Source: Bombyx mori
Lineage: Eukaryota > Arthropoda > Insecta > Lepidoptera > Bombycidae
DNA: 64,000 bases
Direction of reading: 5' to 3'
Assembly (NCBI RefSeq): GCF_030269925.1
Contig: NC_085124.1
Span: forward strand, 15,810,001 to 15,874,000
The position numbers and the translations under genes were made by a program. Below the pieces are notes generated by a model. The model saw only the letters and a list, made by a program, of their open reading frames with translations. It made no database searches and was not told the origin of the DNA. This document shows positions 22,523 through 32,719 of the stretch, piece by piece (the stretch's first letter is position 1; each line of letters begins with the position of its first letter).

Positions 22523-25500
22523 AATTATACGATTTACAAAGTAAGAACAATTGGATTTCACTGTATTGCATTTACTACGAAATAAAGTTCACTTATACTT
22601 TAGCCTCAGCAACACGTGCTGTTTATGCAATTTAATTGTAGCTTATGTGAAATGGGAGTAAGGGGAGAACGGAGCATAACATCTTTTCCGGCCCAACTGT
22701 CATCCTCACCTGCTCACGCTAGTGGTTCTTTCAGAATAGCTAGCGGCGGCGACCCAAAGGTCACCGCGGTGCTCCCTGCCAGACAACGGACGAGGCAATG
22801 GCGACCGAGCAATGGCGGTATAACCATACGTACCTAACCGGTAAACCGATTAGATGAGGCTTCAGCAACCTAGGAGCCCAAATAGCCCCTAAAAAGCCTG
22901 GTGCAGAAGGCAAGGGGAAACCACTGCACTATTTTCCCAAGAAAACCACATGAATAGATTACTTAATGAGAGTGCTATGTCATGCAATCCGACTGACCCC
23001 CGGCGCCATAGTGATCCCGGGTCACATGGTGGGAAGTATGTTACCGGCCACTGTACTGTAGACCACCAGGTAGGCAGTGGAAACTATGCAACTGGTGATG
23101 GTACTGGTAAAAGTAAAACCCAACTGAGAAAATATTTGCGTATGGGAATGTGAGAGGAATGTTGAAACAGGGTAAGCAAGAAGTCATCGAGAGGGAGATG
23201 TTAAGGTGCAAAATCGACATATTGGAGCTAAGTGAAGTTCATAGAAGAGGCAGCGGTCATATAAAAACTGCTAACGGGAACATCTTGTACTTTTCGGGAT
23301 CTGAAAATCATAGTGGTAATGGAGTTGCAATACTTCTACCACAGAAACTTGAAAACAGCGTGTTAGGATACAAAACACCAAGTGATCGTATTATTGCTGT
23401 TAAACTTGATGCGCGCCCCGTATCTATCAACATTGTCCAGGTGTATGCATCAACCTCCCAATCTGAAGAAATTATATCTGACCAATTCTATTTTGAATTG
23501 GACGACTTGTTGCGTACTATTCCATCTAAGGAGGTAACTGTTGTGTACGGCGATTGGAACGCTAAGGTTGGTACCACTAGAGGTGATGTATTACTCGGAG
23601 CAACAGTCGGAAACTTTGGACTTGGTGTGAGGAATGACAGAGGTGAAAAATTTCTTCAATTCTGCGTAGAAAATCAACTGGTCATCATGAACACCTGGGT
23701 TGAACACCACCCGAGAAGGTTATATACTTGGATATCGCCATGTGGACATCGGAACCAGATTGATTATATTACCATCAAGTCTAGGTGGCGATCTTCCGTG
23801 TTGAATACTAAAACACTTCTTGGTGCCGACTGCGGAAGTGACCACCAATAGGTGGTGGCAGACTTCAGACTTTGTTTAAAAATCATCAAGCCAAATTTTC
23901 CAATCAATATAGAACTGAATAAGCCAGCGCTGGACCATTTTCATAAAACTGTAGACATGAATATACGATCAATGCTTTGGGATCAATGTGGTTCAAGTGA
24001 AGCGAACTGGAACAATCTGAAAAAGGTTGTACTGGATACGGCTAAACAAAGCAGAGATCTACACAAAGCAGTTCCTAAACATGAAAAATGGATTAGCAAG
24101 GAGTCATGGATGTTGATAGAGGAAAGGAAAAGACTAAAAGAACAAGGCATTGTAAACAATAGTCAAAAGGAGCGCTACAATCAATTGCATGCAGAGATTC
24201 AAATGTCTACTCGGAGAGACAGAGATGAGCACATGAACAATATATGTGAAGAAATTGAGGGACATGCTGATAAAGTGCAGACTAAGGACCTTTTCCTGAA
24301 AGTGAAGCAGCTAACAGGTGTCTTCAAGCCGAATAAATGGGTTATCGAAGATAGTAGAGGTAACACCTTGACAGAAATGGAACATGTTTTGGAGAGGTGG
24401 AGAAACTACTGTTATGACCTATATCGCGATGAAGACAATTTATGCACCGTCAAAAGATGGGATGACCACCTGGAAGAGCCTCCTATACTACTTTCTGAGG
24501 TTGAATATGCAATACAAAAACTTAAGCACAAGGTGGTTGGTCCGGATGGCGTGTCGGCAGCGATGCTTCAAAGTCTCGGTTCAGAAGGGATAAACATTAT
24601 CCATCAGATATGTACCAAGATCTGGAAAACAGGCCAATGGCCCAGTGATTGGACAAAATCTGCAATAGTACCACTTCATAAGAAAGGCTCCACAGCGAAG
24701 TGTGAGAACTACCGAACTCTGTCGCTCATGTCCCACGCGAGTAAAATACTCCTTCGCATAATAAACAGCAGACTATCAGCTTTCATAGACCACCAGATAC
24801 CAAGAGAACAGGCTGGTTTTGTAGCTGGAAAAGGAACTCGCAAGCAAATTTTGAACGTCCGAGTGCTCATTGAGAAATTTCGCGAGTTTAACAAGTCTCT
24901 GGTGCTATGCTTTATAGATTATGCGAAGGCGTTTGACTGTGTTCAGTGGAGTAGCATGTTTGATGTGTTGATTGATATGGGCGTTCCTTCTCATCTCACA
25001 CTACTGATACGGAATCTGTACCTTGATGGCTCTTGCTTCGTGAAACTAGATAATCGAAGATCTAAACCCTTCCATACAGAACGTGGAGTGCGTCAGGGCT
25101 GCATTCTGTCACCCAAATTATTTAATATCTACGGCGAATATATAATAACAAGAGCACTTGAAAGCTGGAACGGCGGTATTTCCGTGGGCGGTGAACACTC
25201 ACAAACCTGAGATACGCTGACAACAGTACCATGCTTGCATCAGATGAGGAGGAAATGGCAATTCTGCTGAACCGTGTGGAAGAAGAAAGTGCTAAACTCG
25301 GTCTTAAAATCAACCACTCCAAGACCAAAATATTGATAATAGATAGAGCGCAACTTCTGATGCACTCAGTGGCTACGAGAAAGTAGGAGAATTCATATAT
25401 CTTGGGTCGCAAATAACATCCGAGGGTGGCTGCATGGGGGAGATACGCCGAAGATCCGGAATGGCTAAAAGTGCGATGGCCAATCTCAGGAAGATATGGA

Positions 25501-26200
25501 AAAATCGTAGCATCCGATATAAAACCAAAGTGCGCTTGGTGCGGGCACTGATCTTTCCCATATTCCTCTACGGGGCGGAAACATGGTGCATAAAAAGCCG
25601 GGATATCAAAAAGATCGATGCCTTTGAAATGTGGGTGTGGCGGAGGATGCTGCGAATACCGTGGACTGCCATGCGAACAAACGAGTCCATTCTAAGGCAG
25701 CTAGACATCCGAAAAAGGCTCTCTTCCATCTGCCGGGAACGTGTTATGAGCTTCTTCGAACACATCATGCGATCTCCCAGACATGAATTAGAGAAGCTCA
25801 TAATTACGGGTCGAATAGAAGGCAAGCGCGCCGTGGGCAGAACACCAGCCAGATGGTCAGATCTAGCAAGAGAAGCACTCGGTGGTAGTCTGTACCATAC
25901 AGTCCATGCCACCCATGATCGGGCACATTGGAAGTACGTCGCATGTGGTCGCGATCCTCAGTAGTGAGGGAACGATATAGAAGAGATGTGAAACGGAATT
26001 TTTAACATAGCGCCATCTATGAGATATATGAGATATGATTCTATATAATGTCCGACAGTATTACAATTGTGTGTAAAAGCCGATTTAAGGCACCATCTGT
26101 TTTAGACTTATGAAATTTACAATTAATAACAATAATCAACATATGAAATTATTTTATTGTTAATTAATAAGTATTGCGACCATTAATCGAAAAAAAAAAC
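22523..26200 (+). mobile_element. RTE-clade LINE, main body
   Basis: Begins with 5' UTR-like sequence (TTTACAAAGTAAGAACAATTGG to about 22640) shared with 58.90-59.01 kb. The coding region (EN, RT, C-terminal domain) follows, then a 3' UTR (CGCCATCTATGAGATAT to TTTATTGTTAATTAAT) shared with 59.03-59.19 kb. With the separated piece at 17143-17228 this is close to a full-length RTE-type element. It is inactive because of a stop, a frameshift and a changed catalytic motif. Confidence 0.85.
23120..25965 (+). pseudogene. RTE-clade endonuclease-reverse transcriptase, broken
   Basis: The APE-type endonuclease lies in the first frame (about 23120-23848; YGDWNAKVG, RNQIDYI, GADCGSDH). A TAG at 23849-23851 falls right after GSDHQ. 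RT follows in the same frame to 25210 (LKHKVVGPDGVSAAML, LHKKGSTAKCENYRTLSL, CFIDYAKAFDCVQW, GVRQGCILSPKLFN). A one-base frameshift near 25200 puts the catalytic box in another frame. There it reads LRYADNSTML, so the second Asp of YADD is Asn. The C-terminal domain is at 25434-25964 (FLYGAETWCIK, WVWRRMLRIPWT, RTPARWSDL). The order and signatures are typical of RTE/BovB-type elements. At least three lesions: TAG, frameshift, D-to-N. Confidence 0.9.
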
Positions 26201-27079
26201 ATCCTATGGCCTAAGTTGGAACAAGCACTTCCTGATTTCTGTAGCCTCATGGTTCTACCTTCTGGCAAAGTCTGTTGAAAAAGTACAGTTTCCATCGCTT
26301 TGCATTAGATGAAGTCCACAAGCGCATCGCAACCATCGCGCGCTGTCACTGTCACGCCAGATGTCACCAGCCGACCACTCGTCGCCACTCACTACTTACT
26401 GTCTATCGGTTGAAGCATTCAAACTTGAAATGTACAGTATTTTCTTCCGACGCGCAGTGACTATATCAATGGAAACTTTCTGTTACAATATTTTCTTAAA
26501 TAATATGATTGTGCTATTACGCACATTTCTTAGGAGATATTTGATTTTTTTTATATTAAGTACATTTGTTATGTAAATAAATATTTAAAGTTGTTAATAA
26601 TCCATAAATAATAACAATAACACAGATCATTGTTAAGCGCCCTGCGAGCACTGACGACCCCTTGGACTGTTTAACATTTCGTCGCCACGCCGACACTGGC
26701 CCACACTGGACGACAGACTCATCAACAGTCCAGTTTCAAGAACGACATGTCGCAGCGCTCAGGAAGCACCGCCGCGCCGTGGAGGGGGACATCATCCTGA
26801 GCCTTAAGCGTGTGTGTAATGTTCAAACATTGACGAATAGCACTTTATTTGTCCGTGACCAAGAAAATTGTGGAGTATTCGTCGAGAAAGGCGGAAAGAA
26901 TTAAATAAAACAGTTTAAGTCGTGTTTGCAACTCACGGAGACCGGAGAAAATACTATAATATGCGAATGTTCACTCTTGATCCAAGACTTTGTGTCGGTA
27001 AGTAAGATGCACACACTAAGTCCCAAATAAAACAAAGCTTTAGTTCTCAACTTAAAAAAAGCAAACCTATCAATTGAAC
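26201..27079. other. No intact gene; small family-A LINE scrap
   Basis: About 70 bp at 26735-26805 (minus) resemble the family-A LINE (AAGAACGACATGTCGCAGCG compared with 7560). The rest is unassigned. Confidence 0.45.
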
Positions 27080-27134
27080 CACGGAATAGATAAATAAGGT
27101 TGGAATGGTAATGTGGGCGGGGCAAGCGTGCCAC

Positions 27135-27158
27135 AGTTATGTTTGTACAAACATAACT
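27135..27158. repeat. 24-bp perfect palindrome in the P-type element
   Basis: AGTTATGTTTGT followed by its exact reverse complement ACAAACATAACT, about 30 bp inside the left terminal repeat. P elements carry subterminal repeats needed for transposition; this may be a counterpart. Confidence 0.9.
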
Positions 27159-27228
27159 CGACCGATTCTTTCATTCACCGCGTTTAGTGCGCTTCGTACT
27201 ACTTTAGCGAACAGATCTCCGCTTTATA

Positions 27229-27990
27229 GTGCCGTGTTGTGCAATTATAACTTGTAAAACAAAAAATCAGACCTCAAGTATAGAGCGAGGAGGTATATCT
27301 TTCGATCGGTCAGTCGAAATTACCATTTAATTACAATATTATTTGTCTAAAACATAAAAATATACTGAGCATTATGAAATTCCAAACATTAACAATATTA
27401 TTGCAGCAAGTTATAAATAGCATACATTGCGCGATGTGTACTCGCCCAATGAACGCAATGACCAAGTCAGCTTCCAATGTACTACATGCATTGCGTTCTC
27501 TACACTTCAATCTTTAAAATTTCGGCCTTTGCCCTGCAGTTTGTCGATAGTGAGGTGACTATGTGGTGAAATAAAATCATCGACAGAATTCTCGACTATA
27601 TTTACATTTGACATGGATAATTTTTGCATTATTTTATATTTAATTAATGATACCTAGTATATTCTTAGTGAGACGTATTTTGAGTAAAATAAATATGTAT
27701 TATTATTATTGAATTATTATCATTGAATTAAAGTGAAGGGATAATATAAAGGGACATGTAGACCTCTCATTTACGGGTATTTACTATATTGTCTAAGACG
27801 TATTAAAATTTAAGTAAAATGCTATTTGACTTATGCAGTAAATTAAAAATTTTAGGTTTCCTAAAGAACCTAACGCCAGGGAACAATGGATTGACGTGAC
27901 AGGTAGAGGAAACTGGAGACAAAGACGAGTACTATTTGCTCTAAACATTTTACTGAAAATGATTTTACCATAAAAAAATCAGAATACACT
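27229..27990 (+). pseudogene. THAP-domain N-terminus of a P-type transposase, two exons
   Basis: Exon 1 (27229-27308) reads PCCAIITCKTKNQTSS then GGISFDR, supplying the C-x4-C pair of a C2CH THAP finger; the expected ATG is GTG here. A GT at 27309 and AG at 27854-27855 bound an intron of 547 bp. Splicing restores an Arg codon across the junction and gives ISFDRFPKEPNAREQW, a standard THAP core. Exon 2 then needs a one-base shift to read ICSKHFTENDFTIKKSE, which supplies the C-x2-H pair. No ORF follows. Reading with the splice is inference; the zinc-ligand pattern is seen directly. Confidence 0.82.
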
Positions 27991-28430
27991 TAGTTTTGAA
28001 AAATTCATTCGCAATTAATATCAAGCGCCAACTGCTTAACAAATACGTTTTATTCCAGGGCCAGTGACTATTTGTAATTAATAAAAATAAAATAGTTTTC
28101 TTTTTCAATATTTATTTCATGTTTCATTTTCTCCATTCATTCATCAGATAATTTATCGATAAAGAATATCGATTTTATCAAGCACTAGCGTGTATGAACA
28201 TTTTTATTGCCTTTTTGCGTGTGTGAGTGTATATGCCTACGGGTGTTTTGTGCTAGTTTGCGAACGAATATCTGTCCTGTTTATGTGTGGGTGTTTTTGT
28301 TGTGTGCGAAATACTTGTAATCACAGTGTGTGTATGTGTAGAAATTAAAATAGTGGGGATGAAGCGGCGACACTGGTTCTATTACAAAATTAGAGCAAAG
28401 GCCTTTCCAACCTTATTTATCTATTCCGTG

Positions 28431-29299
28431 AATTGAACATATTGTAGGTATCTTCAAGTAAAGTTCGCATAAGCGGCCGGCGTATAAGGCGTCCACCATT
28501 TCATTATTTATCCCCTCACCAAAGTGAACGTACAATAAAAGCGCTGTGAGGTCGCACCGTGCCAAGAGATCGTGAGACTGCAGCGGCCGCCGTCCGCACC
28601 GCACCTCACCAGCTCCTTGTCAGTTCTCATCATCCCTGACACACAGACGCACGGACACATTTATTTGCAGAAATGTTGCACGAAATCTTGTGACAGCAGG
28701 ATGAAATATTTTCGGTGTATGGCAATATTTGCTTCGTTCATTGTACGTGCGGCGAGTTTATCCTGTTTAAACGTGTGTTATGGAATATAAATTTACATGT
28801 ACGTGGTGCGAATAGAGATATCGCTAGGTATTCGGTATGTATGTATGTATATACAGATGGGTATGAGTGAACGTGTGCGATGCTCGTGACCTGATAGATA
28901 AGGCGGCCTACTTCACTTTGTCGTTATATCGTGAATCTATTCACAAACAGCTAAGAGTTACTATATACCAGGCCAAATTATCTAACTACTAGTAACGGGG
29001 GCCACGGGAGCGACTCTGGTCTTCTCGAGATACTACTGCAGGTTTTTGACCAACTTAATATCGGAACTTATTATCACTTAATGACAGAAACGAGGAAAGC
29101 TAGATATGAAAAATATAGTAAGACTACTACTACAGAAGTATCTTCCAAGCCGAGTGGTTACCGAAGAAGAACACGACGAAAGCTCTCCAGTATAACTACA
29201 AAGTCATAAAACCACCAAAAGGAACAAACATTATAAGAGCTATATAAAAGTTCTATGAAAGAGGGCGCACATGATAGAGCATAAAAACCTGGACACGCA
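28431..29299. other. No gene recognised
   Basis: GC-rich patch at 28540-28630 (GCAGCGGCCGCCGTCCGCACCGC), otherwise AT-rich. No supported ORF; a promoter fragment is possible but unproven. Confidence 0.35.
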
Positions 29300-29640
29300 C
29301 TACGGACGAACGTGATGGTTCTTGGTACTGTGGACGAACGCTGCTCCGGTAGCGGGCGGAGCAGATGACTGGATCATCTCAAGCGGTTCCTCAGAACATC
29401 CCTCGTGGGACATACGATAAACATATAACACAGAGAGAACAGATAACTCTGCCACTGAAGTCACCCAGTTGTGCTGTGACATCCAGGGCGAGAGAGTGAC
29501 ATAGCAGCAAGGATAAGGCAATGACCAGACGATTCCAATGAAGTGTAGTTCACGACACAAAATCTGCCAAGGCGCAGTCGTAAGCAACCCGACTCGGAAG
29601 GCTAGTGGTCCTGGATCCACCCACTAGGAGTACTACCTTG
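29300..29640 (-). mobile_element. CR1/jockey-like LINE fragment (family A), decayed
   Basis: The minus-strand frame reads VLYVYRMSHEGCSEEPLEMI, aligning with LCILYRMFHGECSEELFEMI of the copy at 7.5-7.9 kb, followed by PATGAAFVHSTKNHHVR. Ends and the upstream part are not preserved. Confidence 0.75.
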
Positions 29641-29817
29641 GCAGGTAGGTACTGCCTAAGGAAGGAAGGAAGGTCCGTCCCTGTTTTTTTTAATTACCTA
29701 TGGTAGGTAATCGGTTTATTTTATGTCGTGGGTATTGTGACTCAATTTAAGACGAGTGTTGAATTCAAACCCGGTCACGGAATCGTCGTTGTAATATACC
29801 TATGTACATAAGTTTTG

Positions 29818-29932
29818 CGGTAGGCAGCGGCTTGGCTCTGCCCCTGGCATTGCTGAAGTCCATGGGCGACGGTAACCACTCACCATGAGGTGGGCCGTAT
29901 GCTCGTCTGCCTACAAGGGCAATAAAAAAAAA
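29818..29932 (+). mobile_element. CR1/jockey-like LINE 3' tail (family A) with short target duplication
   Basis: GCGGTAGGCAGCGGC to CAATAAAAAAAAA. AAGTTTT stands on both sides (before the G at about 29811 and after the poly(A) at 29932), which looks like a 7-bp target-site duplication. Confidence 0.82.
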
Positions 29933-31039
29933 GTTTTCCGACCGATGTTTTCTAAAGTTGATATTAAATTATTATAAGGTAGGTACAGCGTTATCGGTTT
30001 AACAAATAAGTTCTCGAAATAACTTTTTATTTACTTTCTAAAGTAACAGAATGCCATCTAGCAGGATCTAAATGTAGATATGATGTTACTACTACAGCTG
30101 CCAATGTTCATTTGATTTTGTTTACTCTGTTGTCCAGGTACATTCGGGTACAGCTCTGAACATAAGAGCCTACATCGACATTTGTAAAGGACGTTAATTA
30201 TAAATGTGTTAACGCCGTACAGTAACAATAACAATAACTACAATCTCATAAAAATGTATGTTATTCGAAGTCACAAAACGATCAAGTTTGGCTTGGTGAG
30301 AAGCGATGCGGAGACAATTAGAGTTAGCCACTCAAATGGACGGCTATTAACCATAATGGTCACAGCGGCCCGATTAAGTGCTGCACGCTTATTGACAACT
30401 TGAGTTCAGCTCCGGTGGGTCGGTAGTCGGTGCCAGGTAGAGCGTCCTCAATGCGACTCGGTAACTACTTTAGTTAGGTGTGTTGTACACCGTCTGCTGA
30501 ATCATCGGTCGTGACGAAAACATATAATATATTATAATGAATAACTAACTTAATAATATAATAGTTTTAAAATCGACCGCTCGTATGCATCGTGACCTCA
30601 AATTCTAGCATGCCATCCTGACGTCGTTGATGGAAATACAAAGACGATAAAAGCCACTGGCGGCCATCAGTCGAGTAGGTACCACAAACCAGTCATGCGC
30701 TTCGGTTCGAAGGCTCGTATTACTACACAATAGACCCTTGGGCCGCATGTCTCACACTTAAATACACTCTTCCCAAGCTCAGCCTGACCAAGTAATGAAC
30801 GTCATGATGCTCTCCGCTGCGCCCTGCAGACCTGCAGGGAACATAAACTGCCCACACGAACAAAACACTCAACCTTCCCGAGTTAATCAGTTTATAGAAC
30901 AAGAACAAGACAAGTCCAGTCGATAGAATCGAGCGCGGCTCGGTAGCAGGCTGCCTCTCACTACTACCTCCGATTGTACGTTATAAGCATCGCATGGTAC
31001 AATGCCTATTAAGTTTGTATTCTCAAATTTTATTTAAAT
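29933..31039. other. No gene recognised
   Basis: Unassigned. About 65 bp at 30660-30725 (GTAGGTACCAC..GCGCTTCGGTTCGAAGG) may be a very decayed Bm1. Confidence 0.4.
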
Positions 31040-31250
31040 ATATTATATGGCGGAGAGGCTGGTTCCATGGTGTTTTTATAGTGATGACTGCTCTAGCCGA
31101 AGTGTTTTATGCGACAATAGTCACTTGTATTTATAGTAGACAGTGGGGGAAGCTTAGTCATGAATTCTCTTAAATACTGTCTTAAGCAGTTCGTAGCATT
31201 AAGGAAACAATTAACGTTAACCATTTTTAGTTAACTAAATAATGACGTTG
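31040..31250 (+). repeat. Dispersed repeat Q, uninterrupted copy
   Basis: Runs from TATATGGCGGAGAGGCTGG through GCGACAATAGTCACTTGTAT and AGCTTAGTCATGAATTCT to TTTTTAGTTAACT. The same sequence occurs in two pieces at 56.84-56.95 and 58.70-58.83 kb, where it is split at AGCT-TA-GTCATG by a 1.75-kb insertion. This copy therefore serves as the empty site. Its class is unknown. Confidence 0.8.
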
Positions 31251-32172
31251 TTCCGTATATTAAAAAGAAATGTACAGAATTTAGAATTTAAACAAATAAA
31301 GTCAGACTCTAGAAGCACATGCTCAACACTATCTCGCTGTACGTGACTGCGAGCGTGCGATTCAATAAACGGGTACATCGGGAGGGTCTCGGTCCGGATA
31401 CGTGTCGGCTGCGTCTCTGGACAACGACACAATGACATTACGATGCAATTGCAGCGCTCGCTCACCGTTACCTGCCGACGATCACTCAACTCACTTGGAC
31501 GATGTCAATCTGTGAACTGGGCGGCTCGATGACCCACTTCCGTTACCGGTCTCGGCCCAGCAGGCGAGAACTAATACTATGATCAACGTAACGTACGGAC
31601 GATCGTAAAGCTATTCCGCCCGCCTGAGCGCCACACAGGAGAGAACACGACTATTCATTTCCGTAATTTCCAAGTACAGTCGGTACAAATTCTAAATAAT
31701 TATAAAGGGCCCGCTTCGAACAAAGACGCTTCAGCCGCCCCCTGTCGGGCGACTCGTGATGCAGTAACTCATTCGGCACAATACGGATTAGAGTCCGGCG
31801 AGCCGACATTAAAGCTCTCTCCACGCCCTTTCCACGTCCGCTCCACAGTATAATGCTTTAGTACAACGGAGTAACGTAACTTCTTAGAATCATCACACAG
31901 ATTCCCGGAGGATACTTTCGTTTTACATTTGAGTGTAATGAGTACGATATAAATAGTACATAGCAGACAGTGACTTGGTAAACTTGTGCTCTCTGTGTAG
32001 AGGCGCCCTCGGCCTCGTCCGCAGCCGACTGCCTCGCTCGTCAACATTAGTCGTGCACTCGACTCGGAGTCGAGCGACTAGTCCGCGGCACAGGAGCCTT
32101 CACTGAAATCAGCATCATTTGTTCAGAGTTCTTTTAGTTCAAATTTGTCGTTTTCCAATTTACGTCCATGCT
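31251..32172. other. No gene recognised
   Basis: Unassigned single-copy-looking sequence; no supported ORF. Confidence 0.35.
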
Positions 32173-32371
32173 CTAAAAAAAATTTTTCTTTATTGCTTTG
32201 ATGGGTGGACGAGCTCACAGCCCACCTGGTGTTAAGTGGTTACTGGAGCCCATAAACGTCTACAAATTAAATGCGCCACCCACCTTGAGATATAAGTTCT
32301 AAGGTCTCAGTATAGTTACAACGGCTGCCCTACCCTTCGAACCGAAACGCATTACTGCTTCCCGGCAAAAA
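32173..32371 (-). mobile_element. Bm1-type SINE, truncated by a Dong-type fragment
   Basis: Minus-strand Bm1 from its T-rich tail (TTCTTTATTGCTTTGATGGG) to ACTGCTTCCCGGCAAAAATAG, then abruptly replaced by an unrelated 3' LINE end. Confidence 0.88.
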
Positions 32372-32596
32372 TAGCATACATAGATACATAAACAAATTGG
32401 AAGCAAACATAAACATACTACAAAAACAAGCAGCCATACACACATTCACAATAATAAGTAAAGTTTTGGGAGATGCAGTGTTCATAAATTCAAGGGAATC
32501 CGAACCTCCTCTTCCCTGAAGATTTTAGGGCGGGAGCTAGGAACTAAACCGAATCAAAAACTCGAGAGAAAAGTTAATAATATAATATAATCTATA
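32372..32596 (+). mobile_element. Dong/R4-clade LINE 3' end, 5'-truncated
   Basis: Aligns with the end of the third Dong-type element (48.89-49.09 kb). AAACAAGCAGCCATACACAC corresponds to AAACAAGCTGCCATACACAC, and both end with a CCTGA..TTTTAGGGCGGGAGCT / CCTGAGGGTCTCGGGGCGGGAGCT block. Its 3' junction is TTAATAATATAATATAAT, a TAA-like tract. Confidence 0.82.
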
Positions 32597-32719
32597 TACC
32601 TAGTCTTGCTATAAATACTGAGACAAATGAAAAAAAAAATTCTATTGCAGATAACATTATTACTTTTACAGTGTGTTAGTTTAATACATAAATATAAAAC
32701 AATTTAAAGTATAAAGAGC

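Larger units (their letters stand above)
27080..28430 (+). mobile_element. P-superfamily DNA transposon with THAP exon remnants
   Basis: The element is 1351 bp. It starts CACGGAATAGATAAATAAGG and ends with the exact reverse complement, giving 26-bp perfect terminal inverted repeats. It is flanked by a perfect 8-bp duplication AATTGAAC (27072-27079 and 28431-28438). CA...TG ends and the ATAAGGTtGG block resemble the Drosophila P-element terminus, and 8-bp duplications are typical of P elements. Inside is a two-exon THAP zinc finger. A 24-bp perfect palindrome lies subterminally at 27135-27158. No RNase-H-like transposase core is left, so it is an internally deleted, non-autonomous copy. Confidence 0.9.

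Noticed and set aside
27080..28430. hAT transposon (also 8-bp duplications)
   Set aside because: CA...TG ends, the P-like terminal block and the THAP finger fit the P superfamily better; no hAT dimerisation domain seen.
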